Positions 26,626-35,482 of a DNA stretch of 64,000 nucleotides are shown piece after piece. Below the pieces are notes generated by a model, which saw only the letters and a program-made list of their open reading frames with translations, was not told the origin of the DNA and made no database searches. The stretch lies in the NCBI RefSeq assembly GCF_024529955.1, contig NZ_AP024854.1, positions 1,488,001-1,552,000 of the forward strand. Direction: 5' to 3'. Every line of letters begins with the position of its first letter. Positions within the stretch are counted from its first letter, which is position 1. The position numbers and the translations under genes are program-made. Origin of the DNA: Photobacterium toruni. Lineage in GTDB: Bacteria > Pseudomonadota > Gammaproteobacteria > Enterobacterales > Vibrionaceae.

Positions 26626-28653
26626 TTACTTTCTTCTTCTGAAACCAATAAAGCCTAATGCTGTCAAAGCCAAAATGCCTAATGAGCCACCAGAACGTTT
26701 CAATGGCGATTCTTCATCTTTAGCTCGTGGGTGAATATCATTAGCGGTTGCATCTGCATTAGGGACTAATTTAACAACAACCTGTTGCTCAGTACCATTA
26801 CAATGTGCAAGTTTGCTTAGATTTTCATAACCACCAGCACAATAAAAGGCTGTTGCTGAAATCACGCCAGCATTATTAATGCCAGTTGCATTCATAATAC
26901 GGTATGAGTTTGCTACAGAACCAACACCAGCATTTGGATCATTGGTTAAATCATCAAGCATCCAAGCACCACCAGTCTTGAGCGGACCTTGTGCTGTACC
27001 ATTGATGTAAGTAAAGGCACGATGACGCGTTTCTGTACCATTACTTGCCTGAATATCAACCCAGCCTACAACTTGACCATTATCATTGATCGCAGCTGCA
27101 TTACTGTTTGAGTCTTTAAAGAAAAGAGACGTATCTAGCGTATCAAAGAACTTAGCGTTACCTTGTCCTACTTGATAGATAAATGCACGTTGTGGTTTTG
27201 TGCCGTTACCTTTTGCATCACCAACAATCACAGAACCACTATTAACACCATTAGCTATAGTGTAAGTAAAATCGCGATCATCATCTGGTTTAATATTCAA
27301 ACCAGGAATAGGTGTCGCAGTCCATGACGCTAAGCTACTATCCTTAGGTGTAAAGTAAGTCGCTTGCATTGCATAGAAGTCATCTCTGACATCTGCAGTC
27401 GAATAACCAACAACAATAGGAGTACCATCAGACTTTAGTGCAACTGCTTGTGCCGATGCTTGGAATGATAACGAATCATTATCTTTATCAATAACAGCTA
27501 GCCCATCACGATTATTACCACTACCGCTCGTAATTGCGCTAGCTGCTACCGACGTCTTGGTACCATTAGCATCAACGATCCAAAATGCAGCTTCGTTAGC
27601 AAAGGTACTAAATTGACATTCCCAGTTAGCATATAGATTGTTAGATGGATTGATCGCACACTGCTTCATTGTGTCAAAATTAAGCGAGTGTGAGTCATTA
27701 TTCAAAATATTTTTAGAGTTTGGTAACTTATCAGTATCTTCACGATATTTACCATCTCTATCTTTAGCATAAAAACTTGCCGCATAAGATGATGAGCCAA
27801 CAACAAGTAGCTTACCGTCTAGCTTACCGTTTCTCATAACAACAGCATCGTTAGCTTGTGTCTGACCCATGTTAGATACAAGTTCATTAGACGTTGCTAC
27901 AGGTGCTAATTGAATTGATTGTCCATTTGCATTAACAAAACCACGCTTGCTAAATGCTCTTGGCTTACCTTTCGCATTTTCAAATAATGCCGATGATGTA
28001 ATACCATAAACAAAATCAGTACCTACAGTACCTTTTACAATACTGTCTGTAGTATCTGCAATAATGCTACCAAGATTTGCTTTCTGAGTGCCATCATAGT
28101 TTGCTGCATCAGTAGCAAAAGCATTTATTGGCGCACCATCAACTAAACCTTGAGTATTTGAATGATAGCCATTAACCCAAGCTGCTTGCTTTTTCTGTAA
28201 GCCACCTAAACCTTGACCATTCCACTCATCATTATCAGCATAATCACGACCAAAGAATTGATTTTCAGCCCAAATATTACAAATACCATAACCTAGATTA
28301 TTATCACAATAACGTTCTAGCTGATATTGGTCGGTTATATCTTGACTATTTTGATTATACGGCGTGGTATCGGCAATTGGCGTACCTTCTGTACCACGAC
28401 GAGCTTCACTTGTAACTTTATACGCTTCAGTAGTACAAGCAATAGCAAAGCAACTAGGAGCCGTTCCTGAATCTTGAATACCAGTACTTGCATATAAAAG
28501 TGCAACACCTGATTGCGCCGTATTAAAATAAGGCTGATCTTTTAATGTACTATTTTGATCAACAGGCACAACAGTATATACAGCAGCACTCGCTTGTGAG
28601 GCTCCTGCAATTAAAATAGCAAGTGTAGAAAGCTTTAACATCTTATGTGGCAT
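26626..28653 (-). CDS. DUF3466 exported protein with GlyGly-CTERM tail
   Basis: A 675-residue secreted or surface-associated protein. A signal peptide (about 1-25, ending ASQASA) precedes a long beta-rich region with repeated motifs of the kind AINDNGQVVGW and NNAGVISATAF, as in HAF-type repeats. The end is a GlyGly-CTERM sorting signal: SGGSLGILALTALGFIGF then RRRK. Such tails are processed by rhombosortase and exported by type II secretion in other Vibrionaceae. ATG 28653 has AAGGA 6 nt upstream. It follows uup by 11 bp and is probably co-transcribed. Function unknown. Confidence 0.85.
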   Translation of the reverse strand: MPHKMLKLSTLAILIAGASQASAAVYTVVPVDQNSTLKDQPYFNTAQSGVALLYASTGIQDSGTAPSCFAIACTTEAYKVTSEARRGTEGTPIADTTPYNQNSQDITDQYQLERYCDNNLGYGICNIWAENQFFGRDYADNDEWNGQGLGGLQKKQAAWVNGYHSNTQGLVDGAPINAFATDAANYDGTQKANLGSIIADTTDSIVKGTVGTDFVYGITSSALFENAKGKPRAFSKRGFVNANGQSIQLAPVATSNELVSNMGQTQANDAVVMRNGKLDGKLLVVGSSSYAASFYAKDRDGKYREDTDKLPNSKNILNNDSHSLNFDTMKQCAINPSNNLYANWECQFSTFANEAAFWIVDANGTKTSVAASAITSGSGNNRDGLAVIDKDNDSLSFQASAQAVALKSDGTPIVVGYSTADVRDDFYAMQATYFTPKDSSLASWTATPIPGLNIKPDDDRDFTYTIANGVNSGSVIVGDAKGNGTKPQRAFIYQVGQGNAKFFDTLDTSLFFKDSNSNAAAINDNGQVVGWVDIQASNGTETRHRAFTYINGTAQGPLKTGGAWMLDDLTNDPNAGVGSVANSYRIMNATGINNAGVISATAFYCAGGYENLSKLAHCNGTEQQVVVKLVPNADATANDIHPRAKDEESPLKRSGGSLGILALTALGFIGFRRRK

Positions 28654-28664
28654 TAGGATTCCTT

Positions 28665-30587
28665 TTACATCGCGTCCAGCTCTTCCCATCGTTCAAATGC
28701 GACTTCAAACTCTTCTTCTAGCTTAGCTAAAGCTGTTAGCGTTGCTTGAGTATCATTCTTCGGATCCGAGAAGAACGCAGGATCATTAACTTGTTCCTGC
28801 AATTTTGCGATTTCATTTTCTAAGTCTTCAATTTTTTGCGGTAAGGCAGCTAACTCATGTTGAAGTGTAAAAGATAACTTCTTACCAGCACGTTTAGGTG
28901 TCGCTTGTTGCTGTTTCTGTTCTTGATCAGCTTTTTTCTTTTTTGCTAATTCAATTTGAGCTGCTTGCTCTTTCGCTTGATTAGCATAAGAATTAGCACG
29001 CTGAGATTGGGCATCATGGTAACCGCCAACGTATTCGTTAACAACGCCATCGCCTTCAAAAATCCAGCTTGTCGTCACAGTATTATCAACAAATTGACGA
29101 TCGTGACTCACTAAAAGTAATGTCCCTTGATAATTGGCAAGAATATCTTCCAAAAGTTCCAATGTTTCGATATCTAAATCGTTTGTTGGTTCATCGAGAA
29201 CCAATAAATTATTAGGTTTAAGGAACAGTTTCGCAAGTAACAAACGGTTCTTCTCACCACCAGATAGTGCTTTAACCGGTGTACGAGCACGACGTGGGTG
29301 GAATAGAAAATCTTGTAGGTAACCTAACGCATGACGTGTTTTACCATTAATGGTCACTTCTTGCTTACCATCAGCAAGGTTATCCATTACCGTTTTCTCT
29401 GGATCTAGAATTTCACGGTATTGGTCAAAGTAAGCCACTTCAAGCTTAGTACCACAATGGAAATGCCCTTCTGTTGCTTGTAATTTATCAAGCATCACTT
29501 TAATCAGCGTACTCTTACCACAACCGTTAGGACCAATCAGTGCAATACGATCGCCACGCATAACATTAAAGCTAAAGTCTTTAATGATTTGCTTATCACC
29601 GTAACTATAACCGATATTTTTAGCTTCAAAGACAATCTTACCTGAACGGTTCGCATCTTGTAGCTGCATATCAGCCTTACCTACAACGTCACGACGTTCA
29701 CTACGCTCATTACGTAATGCTTTAAGCGCACGTACACGACCTTCATTACGCGTACGACGAGCTTTGATACCTTGACGGATCCATACTTCTTCTTGCGCTA
29801 GTTTCTTATCAAATAATGCGTTTTGTTCTTCTTCTACACGTAACAACTCAGCTTTAGCGTCTAAGTAAGCTTCATAGTCACCAGGGAAAGACACTAATTG
29901 ACCACGATCTAAATCAATAATACGTGTTGCCATTGAACGAATGAATGCACGGTCGTGAGAAATAAAGATAATTGAACCACGGAAATCTTTTAGGAAACCT
30001 TCTAGCCATTCAATCGTTGTCACGTCAAGGTGGTTCGTTGGCTCATCCAATAAAAGGATATCAGGATCACATACAAGTGCACGAGCAAGTGCCGCTTTAC
30101 GTTGCCAACCACCAGAAAGATCGGTTAACAAAGTATGTGGTTCTAATTTTAAACTCTCTAGTACTGCAGCAATACGTGTATCTAGCTGCCAACCATTATG
30201 ATGGTCAACTTGTTCTTGAATACGCGCTAGCTTATTAATGTTCGCTTCACTTGGATCTTCTGTCACTAAATCTAACTGGTGATGATATTCACGTAATACA
30301 CGACCAGCGTCAGCAAGACCTTCAGCAACATAATCAAATACTGAGCCTTCAGCATTACGCGGTGGATCTTGCTCTAAGCGTGAAACCACCAGCTCGTTTT
30401 GACGTTGAATGCTACCGTCATCAAGTAATACTTCACCAGCGATCACTTTCATTAACGTTGATTTACCTGCGCCATTACGGCCAACAAGACAAACACGCTC
30501 ATGTGAATGAAGAAGAAACTCTGCTTTATCAAGTAGAGCATGATCGCCGTAGGCTAGTTGGGCGTTACTGATTTTAATTAGTGCCAT
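28665..30587 (-). CDS. uup: ABC-F ATPase Uup
   Basis: Soluble ABC-F protein acting on ribosomes and linked to transposon excision and replication-recombination in E. coli. 640 residues. Two ATPase domains: Walker A GRNGAGKST (about 36-44) and GPNGCGKST (about 353-361), signatures LSGGWQRKAALAR and LSGGEKNRLLLAK, Walker B LLLDEPTNHLD and LVLDEPTNDLD. A charged linker and a C-terminal coiled coil (about 570-640, QKIEDLENEIAKLQEQV) follow, the Uup DNA-binding tail. The gap to the upstream glutaredoxin-like gene is 6 bp. Confidence 0.95.
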   Translation of the reverse strand: MALIKISNAQLAYGDHALLDKAEFLLHSHERVCLVGRNGAGKSTLMKVIAGEVLLDDGSIQRQNELVVSRLEQDPPRNAEGSVFDYVAEGLADAGRVLREYHHQLDLVTEDPSEANINKLARIQEQVDHHNGWQLDTRIAAVLESLKLEPHTLLTDLSGGWQRKAALARALVCDPDILLLDEPTNHLDVTTIEWLEGFLKDFRGSIIFISHDRAFIRSMATRIIDLDRGQLVSFPGDYEAYLDAKAELLRVEEEQNALFDKKLAQEEVWIRQGIKARRTRNEGRVRALKALRNERSERRDVVGKADMQLQDANRSGKIVFEAKNIGYSYGDKQIIKDFSFNVMRGDRIALIGPNGCGKSTLIKVMLDKLQATEGHFHCGTKLEVAYFDQYREILDPEKTVMDNLADGKQEVTINGKTRHALGYLQDFLFHPRRARTPVKALSGGEKNRLLLAKLFLKPNNLLVLDEPTNDLDIETLELLEDILANYQGTLLLVSHDRQFVDNTVTTSWIFEGDGVVNEYVGGYHDAQSQRANSYANQAKEQAAQIELAKKKKADQEQKQQQATPKRAGKKLSFTLQHELAALPQKIEDLENEIAKLQEQVNDPAFFSDPKNDTQATLTALAKLEEEFEVAFERWEELDAM

Positions 30588-30593
30588 CTTATT

Positions 30594-30854
30594 TTAACCA
30601 AGCTTATTAATAGTTAACCATGCTGCTAATCTATTCCGATCAAACGGCCAATGAAGTTCTGGCTCAAGAATAGAGTGATCATCATGATTTGAAATTGAGA
30701 GTACGGGTATGATTACACCGTAACGAGAGAATAAAGCATCGTCAAAGGCAATATCAACGATGCTTACTTGCTGTTGCACCCCCATCTCCACCAGCAAACC
30801 ATAAGCTTGCTCGCAGAGATGACATCCTTGTGTGCTATAAAGTGTGATTAACAC
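30594..30854 (-). CDS. Glutaredoxin-like (DUF836) thiol protein
   Basis: An 86-residue thioredoxin-fold protein with the redox motif CHLC (residues 11-14) after a first beta strand (MLITLYSTQG) and the cis-proline region IIPVLSI. It matches the short DUF836 glutaredoxin family often found beside rlmL and uup. The start is GTG 30854, directly after the rlmL stop (TAAGTG), so translation is coupled. Substrate unknown. Confidence 0.88.
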   Translation of the reverse strand: MLITLYSTQGCHLCEQAYGLLVEMGVQQQVSIVDIAFDDALFSRYGVIIPVLSISNHDDHSILEPELHWPFDRNRLAAWLTINKLG

Positions 30855-32993
30855 TTAGTCTTCCTTGTGGGTAATAATCCAACAGTTATGAATTTGCTTA
30901 TTCTTAGCGAAATCAAGTGGTAAAGTCTTGTCTGAAATGTTCTTAGCTTGTAGGCCAAGTTCAGTCAGTTTTTCAAGATCCATCTTGAAATGACGCTTGT
31001 TGTTAGAGAATACAATCTGTCCTTCTGGACGTAGCATACGCTTTAAGTTTTCCATTAACATGATGTGATCACGTTCAATGTCAAACGTCTGCTTCATACG
31101 CTTAGAGTTTGAGAACGTTGGTGGATCGATAAAAATCAGATCAAACGTATCATCAACTTCTTGTAGCCACTGTAGACAATCAGCTTGAACAAACTCATGT
31201 TGATCACCCACTTGGTTATTAAGCTCCATGTTCTCTTGAGCCCAACGCAAGTAAGTATTCGACATATCAACCGTTGTTGTTGATTTAGCGCCACCTACTG
31301 CTGCATGAACGGTTGCAGAGCCAGTGTAAGCAAACAAGTTAAGGAAATCTTTACCTGCCGCCATTTTACCTAGCATACGACGCGTAATGCGGTGATCTAA
31401 GAATAGGCCTGTATCAAGGTAATCATAAAGATTCACTTTAAACTTAATACCGTATTCATCCACTGTCATGTGACGTTCTGCACTTGATAGCTTTTGGTAT
31501 TGATTACGGCCTTTTTGACGCTCACGTACTTTTAAAATAACTTTATTTGGCTCAACACCTGTTACTTCAATCGTGGCACGTAATACATCCATAATACGAC
31601 GACGGGCTGTTTCTTCAGAAACCGTCTTTGGTGCTGCGTATTCTTGAATGATAAGGTAATCATTGTATTTATCGATAGCCGCATTGTAGTTAGGAAGATC
31701 CGCATCATAAATACGGTAACACTCAACGCCTTCACGCTTAGCCCACTTACCTAACTTGGCAATATTCTTCTTCAAACGATTAGCAAAATCTGGTGCTACG
31801 TCTTCTTGAACAATAACGCCTTCTTTTTCGCCGTCTTCTTTCTTAACACTACCTGCTGTAATTAAGTATGTTTTCAGTACACAATCTAATGCACCGTTAC
31901 TTAATTTAAATTGTTTGTCTGCACGCATACGCATACAACTTAACAATTCATTAGAGCCAGAGTAGATAGCCGCAACTGAACCTTCAAAGGCAAGTTTTAA
32001 ACGATTACCAAACTCTTTGTACAATGAGATAAGTTCAGATGTTGTACCTAAACGCTCACCGTAAGGAGGGTTACAAAGAATGATGCCTGTATCAAAGCCT
32101 TCTGGGCGAATCAGTTGTGTTGCATCACCGTATGCAAAGTCAATCAGACTCTTCACACCAGCACGACCAGCGTTATCACGAGCGATGGCTAATACACGTT
32201 GATCCATTTCACGACCAAAGAACTTGGTCGTTACTTTTGATGGACCACGACGCGCTTTCACTGTCGCTTCTGCATGAATTTCTAACCATGCTTCTTTATC
32301 AAAGTCTTTAATTGACTCAAAGCCCCAACGCTTACGTTTAAGGCCTGGTGCAATTTCAGCAGCCATCATAGCGGCTTCAATCACTAACGTACCAGAACCA
32401 CACATTGGATCTAACAATGCTGTTTCTGGTGTCCAGCCACTTTTCATCACCAATGCAGCAGCATGGGTTTCACGCAAAGGCGCACGACCAGCTTCACTAC
32501 GGTAACCACGTTGGTGTAAACCACTACCCGCCATATCTAGACCAAGAATACCTTTCTCACCAGAAAGACGCATATGAATACGTAGATCTGGATTTTCACG
32601 ATCGATATTTGGACGACGAAGATCGGCTTTAGTAAAGCGGTCAACAATCGCATCTTTGATTTTCATCGCGCCGTATTGGCTATTACGGATTTCGCGGTTA
32701 GTACCATTGAAATCAACCACAATACGAGTATTGCTATCAAAGTGGCTCATCCAATTAATTGCCGTTGCACCTAAGTATAAGTCCATATCATCACGGACAT
32801 TAAACTCACTCAACACTTGGATGATTCGAGAGGAAATACGTGTCCATAGACAGCAACGATAAGCCATTGCTTGATCGGCTTTAAAACGGACACCGGCATG
32901 CACAACTTGAATGTTTTGTGCACCTAATTGTTCTAGTTCATCCGCAAGCAAGTTTTCTAGGCCGCGGGAAGTAATCGCTAAATATTGATTCAT
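30855..32993 (-). CDS. rlmL: 23S rRNA methyltransferase RlmKL (G2445 and G2069)
   Basis: Bifunctional enzyme: the N-terminal half makes m2G2445 and the C-terminal half m7G2069 of 23S rRNA. 712 residues (E. coli 702). A THUMP domain (about 45-155) precedes methylase 1 with [14 protein letters not shown] and NPPYGERLG, then the RlmK half with [19 protein letters not shown] and [11 protein letters not shown]. It is first in the rlmL-grx-uup-DUF3466 operon. Confidence 0.96.
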   Translation of the reverse strand: MNQYLAITSRGLENLLADELEQLGAQNIQVVHAGVRFKADQAMAYRCCLWTRISSRIIQVLSEFNVRDDMDLYLGATAINWMSHFDSNTRIVVDFNGTNREIRNSQYGAMKIKDAIVDRFTKADLRRPNIDRENPDLRIHMRLSGEKGILGLDMAGSGLHQRGYRSEAGRAPLRETHAAALVMKSGWTPETALLDPMCGSGTLVIEAAMMAAEIAPGLKRKRWGFESIKDFDKEAWLEIHAEATVKARRGPSKVTTKFFGREMDQRVLAIARDNAGRAGVKSLIDFAYGDATQLIRPEGFDTGIILCNPPYGERLGTTSELISLYKEFGNRLKLAFEGSVAAIYSGSNELLSCMRMRADKQFKLSNGALDCVLKTYLITAGSVKKEDGEKEGVIVQEDVAPDFANRLKKNIAKLGKWAKREGVECYRIYDADLPNYNAAIDKYNDYLIIQEYAAPKTVSEETARRRIMDVLRATIEVTGVEPNKVILKVRERQKGRNQYQKLSSAERHMTVDEYGIKFKVNLYDYLDTGLFLDHRITRRMLGKMAAGKDFLNLFAYTGSATVHAAVGGAKSTTTVDMSNTYLRWAQENMELNNQVGDQHEFVQADCLQWLQEVDDTFDLIFIDPPTFSNSKRMKQTFDIERDHIMLMENLKRMLRPEGQIVFSNNKRHFKMDLEKLTELGLQAKNISDKTLPLDFAKNKQIHNCWIITHKED

Positions 32994-33552
32994 GGCGTTC
33001 TTTTCACACTAATATTGCGTCGAATTATAACTGAAATCACATTAAATACCTCGTTTTTACCACAATCAATTAATTAATTAGGTAAAAAAAGCAGCCTTTA
33101 ATCTTCGAACAAGAGGCTATCCCTGTTATTTGAACATAAATACAGCGTAAATATTAGCAAGCAGTGTTTCTCTATCGTCATCATCATTACTATCCCCGAA
33201 AGGAAACAAGATGTTGAAAAATCGCATTTACCACATAAAAAAATGTCATAAAAACACTTACCAACAAAAAAATAATAATTAATGTATTGATTTAAAAAGC
33301 GTTAATAACAATTTCATTAATAATGGTGCATTAAATAATATATAGATAAAAACACATACAACTTAAAAATTGAAGTAAGAAGAATAATCTAGGGATTAGC
33401 CCACCAGCAACAAACGGAATTAAATTTAGGAGGGTTAAACAAAAGACATTCGATAACGAGACACCTTGATAAGGATATCGCCGAACAAGAAATAATGGTG
33501 GATAAATAAGATGGGAATAGGTAATTAAAGGGCTAAAAGGGTCATTTACGGC
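32994..33552. other. Long intergenic region between rlmL and the pyrD terminator
   Basis: About 560 bp, AT-rich. It contains the rlmL promoter region, a short ORF with a good ribosome site at 33211, and a Chi octamer at 33401. No known RNA or operator was recognised. Confidence 0.4.
33211..33282 (+). CDS. Possible 23-aa basic peptide
   Basis: MLKNRIYHIKKCHKNTYQQK then NNN, preceded by AAAGGAAACAAG, a well-placed Shine-Dalgarno. It is the only reason to suspect coding in this gap. It could be chance in AT-rich DNA, and no homologue is known to me. Confidence 0.25.
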   Translation: MLKNRIYHIKKCHKNTYQQKNNN

Positions 33553-33592
33553 ATAAAAAAACCAAACTGAACATCATGCCCAATTTGGTTTA
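33553..33592 (-). terminator. Rho-independent terminator of pyrD
   Basis: Minus strand: AACCAAATTG / CAGTTTGGTT imperfect stem followed by TTTTTTAT. Confidence 0.8.
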
Positions 33593-33619
33593 ATAATAAG
33601 GTTACATCACATAATCACA

Positions 33620-34630
33620 TTAAAGACCGTTAACAATGTCTTTCACTAAACGTGGACCTTGGTAGATAAAGCCCGTATAGACTTGAACTAATTGTGCACC
33701 AGCTTGGATTTTTTCACGTGCAGCCATAGCAGAGTCAATACCACCAACACCAATAATCGGTAATGCGCCATTCAAAGCAATTGCCATTTTACGAATAACA
33801 TCAGTACTCTTATTTTGTAATGGACGACCACTTAAGCCGCCCATTTCATCACAATGATCCATACCTTCAACCAAAGAGCGATCTAGTGTGGTATTAGTAC
33901 CAATAACGCCATCAATCTTATTACGTATTAATGACTCACAAACCTGAACAATTTCTTGGTCATCAAGATCAGGCGCAATTTTAAGTGCCAATGGAACATA
34001 CTTGCCATGTAATTCAGCAAGCTCAGTTTGTTTTTGTTTTAATTGTAATAATAAATCATCTAACGCTTCACCATATTGTAGTGAACGTAATCCAGGTGTA
34101 TTTGGTGATGAGATGTTGACAGCAATATAACCTGCGTACTGATAAACTTTTTCCATACAGATTAAATAGTCTTCAGCACCCTTTTCAATTGGCGTATCTT
34201 TATTCTTACCAATGTTAATACCGATAACGCCGTCATAATTTGATTTCTTTACATTCTCAACCAGATTATCAACACCAAGGTTATTAAAACCAAAACGGTT
34301 AATAATACCTTCAGCAGGAATCAACCGGAATAAACGCGGTTTATCATTACCTGACTGAGGGCGTGGTGTTACAGTACCAACTTCAACAAAACCAAATCCC
34401 ATTGCGCCAAATGCATCAATACATTCACCATTTTTATCAAGGCCTGCAGCTAGACCGACAGGATTTTTAAACATAATACCCATAACTTCAACAGGACGCT
34501 CAGGAACATGTTGACGATAGAAGAGATCAAGTGGAGTACCAGTAAAGCGAGAAAAATTCTGAATAGCGAGGTCGTGTGCTTTTTCTGCATCCAACTGGAA
34601 AATAGCGGATCGTGCGATGCGATATAACAT
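33620..34630 (-). CDS. pyrD: Dihydroorotate dehydrogenase (class 2, quinone)
   Basis: Membrane-associated FMN enzyme oxidising dihydroorotate to orotate with quinone, the fourth step of pyrimidine synthesis. 336 residues, as in E. coli. The N-terminal amphipathic segment [20 protein letters not shown] is the class 2 membrane-quinone tunnel. [11 protein letters not shown], the catalytic serine in [14 protein letters not shown] (about 175) and the FMN-phosphate loop IIGVGGIDS follow. GGAG is 5 nt before ATG 34630. A PurR-type box and a GC-rich leader hairpin lie upstream. Confidence 0.97.
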   Translation of the reverse strand: MLYRIARSAIFQLDAEKAHDLAIQNFSRFTGTPLDLFYRQHVPERPVEVMGIMFKNPVGLAAGLDKNGECIDAFGAMGFGFVEVGTVTPRPQSGNDKPRLFRLIPAEGIINRFGFNNLGVDNLVENVKKSNYDGVIGINIGKNKDTPIEKGAEDYLICMEKVYQYAGYIAVNISSPNTPGLRSLQYGEALDDLLLQLKQKQTELAELHGKYVPLALKIAPDLDDQEIVQVCESLIRNKIDGVIGTNTTLDRSLVEGMDHCDEMGGLSGRPLQNKSTDVIRKMAIALNGALPIIGVGGIDSAMAAREKIQAGAQLVQVYTGFIYQGPRLVKDIVNGL

Positions 34631-34648
34631 TATAACTCCATTAAAAAT

Positions 34649-34662
34649 CCCGTATAAACGGG
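34649..34662 (-). promoter_or_regulatory. Leader hairpin just upstream of pyrD
   Basis: CCCGT / ACGGG stem with a 4-nt loop, ending 9 nt before the GGAG ribosome site, with an AT-rich -10-like GAATAAT just before it. It recalls the pyrC/pyrD leader hairpins of enterobacteria, where CTP-dependent start choice controls translation. Here the stem does not cover the Shine-Dalgarno. Confidence 0.35.
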
Positions 34663-35146
34663 GTGGTATTATTCACAGTTATAAGGCTAAATACAATCCC
34701 TATTCACTTGATTATTATCAATAAAACATAGACTTAGATTTTATATCAATATTTACAATGGCTTATAAGTCGCTTAATTTTTAAATTATGGTAATTACAA
34801 GCAAACGTTTTCGTACGCCAAGAGTAAATATACATTTTCAAAGCATTTCTATTACATAATCAACATCAATTAATACATTTTATTTACGATAGAAGAAAAA
34901 CCATCACTTTAGCTTTTAGCTTTAAGCTTTAAAAATAAGTACACAAAACGTAGCCATACACATAAATAATAATGGCGATGTATCCCCCCCTTACTTTTGC
35001 TTCTATTTAATTCCACCAGCTTTAATTAAACGAGGCTAATGATGGCATTTATCGAATGACGAATAATGCCAGCTTAATGAAATAGCACGCATTAATTGAA
35101 TATTGTCCATTCTTAGCTACGATTAGAAACAAAACAAAAAATACAA
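34663..35146. other. Intergenic region upstream of pyrD
   Basis: Nearly 500 bp without a convincing ORF. It holds the PurR-like box at 34799, a Chi octamer at 35013 and a weak hairpin near 35043-35073 (TGGCATT / AATGCCA). Confidence 0.45.
34799..34814. promoter_or_regulatory. Candidate PurR box of pyrD
   Basis: AAGCAAACGTTTTCGT matches the PurR consensus ACGCAAACGTTTNCGT at 14 of 15 fixed positions. It lies about 170 bp before pyrD, which PurR represses in E. coli; the distance is larger than usual. Confidence 0.65.
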
Positions 35147-35380
35147 TTAAAGACGTTCGATAACCTCAAGTTTGTTATCACTATTGACAATGACGCGAAA
35201 TTTCCCACAGATGCCAGCATGAGTTAAAAACCCTCGTAATTTTATCGCTGGAAGTTGAAGCTTTAAGCCAGTATCAGTTAACACCACCACACTACTGGCG
35301 GCCCCTGAATAATGTTGCAGGAAAAGGTTGTAACTCATATTAATGGTAAACGTAAAACTGCGGATAACAAATTCCCTCAT
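35147..35380 (-). CDS. DUF2835 family protein
   Basis: A 77-residue protein of the DUF2835 type: NMSYNLFLQHYSGAASSVVV, then LQLPAIKLRGFLTHAGICGKF and a closing NKLEVIERL. Short, soluble and probably a small beta/alpha domain. It sits between pepN and pyrD. No Shine-Dalgarno is obvious before ATG 35380. Function unknown. Confidence 0.8.
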   Translation of the reverse strand: MREFVIRSFTFTINMSYNLFLQHYSGAASSVVVLTDTGLKLQLPAIKLRGFLTHAGICGKFRVIVNSDNKLEVIERL

Positions 35381-35412
35381 TTATTGTTATGTAAGATATT
35401 TAAAACGATAGA

Positions 35413-35450
35413 ATAAAATAAAAGCCAGTGCCGATTATCGGTCACTGGCC
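35413..35450 (-). terminator. Rho-independent terminator of pepN
   Basis: Minus strand: GCCAGTG-CCGAT / ATCGG-CACTGGC stem followed by TTTTATTTTATT. Confidence 0.88.
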
Positions 35451-35482
35451 TTCATTTATAATCACGTTACATCATCAATTGC

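Noticed and set aside
30251..30571. Plus-strand frame of 106 codons antisense to uup
   Set aside because: Histidine/glutamine-rich antisense shadow of a well-conserved gene; the same applies to long frames opposite pepN and rlmL.
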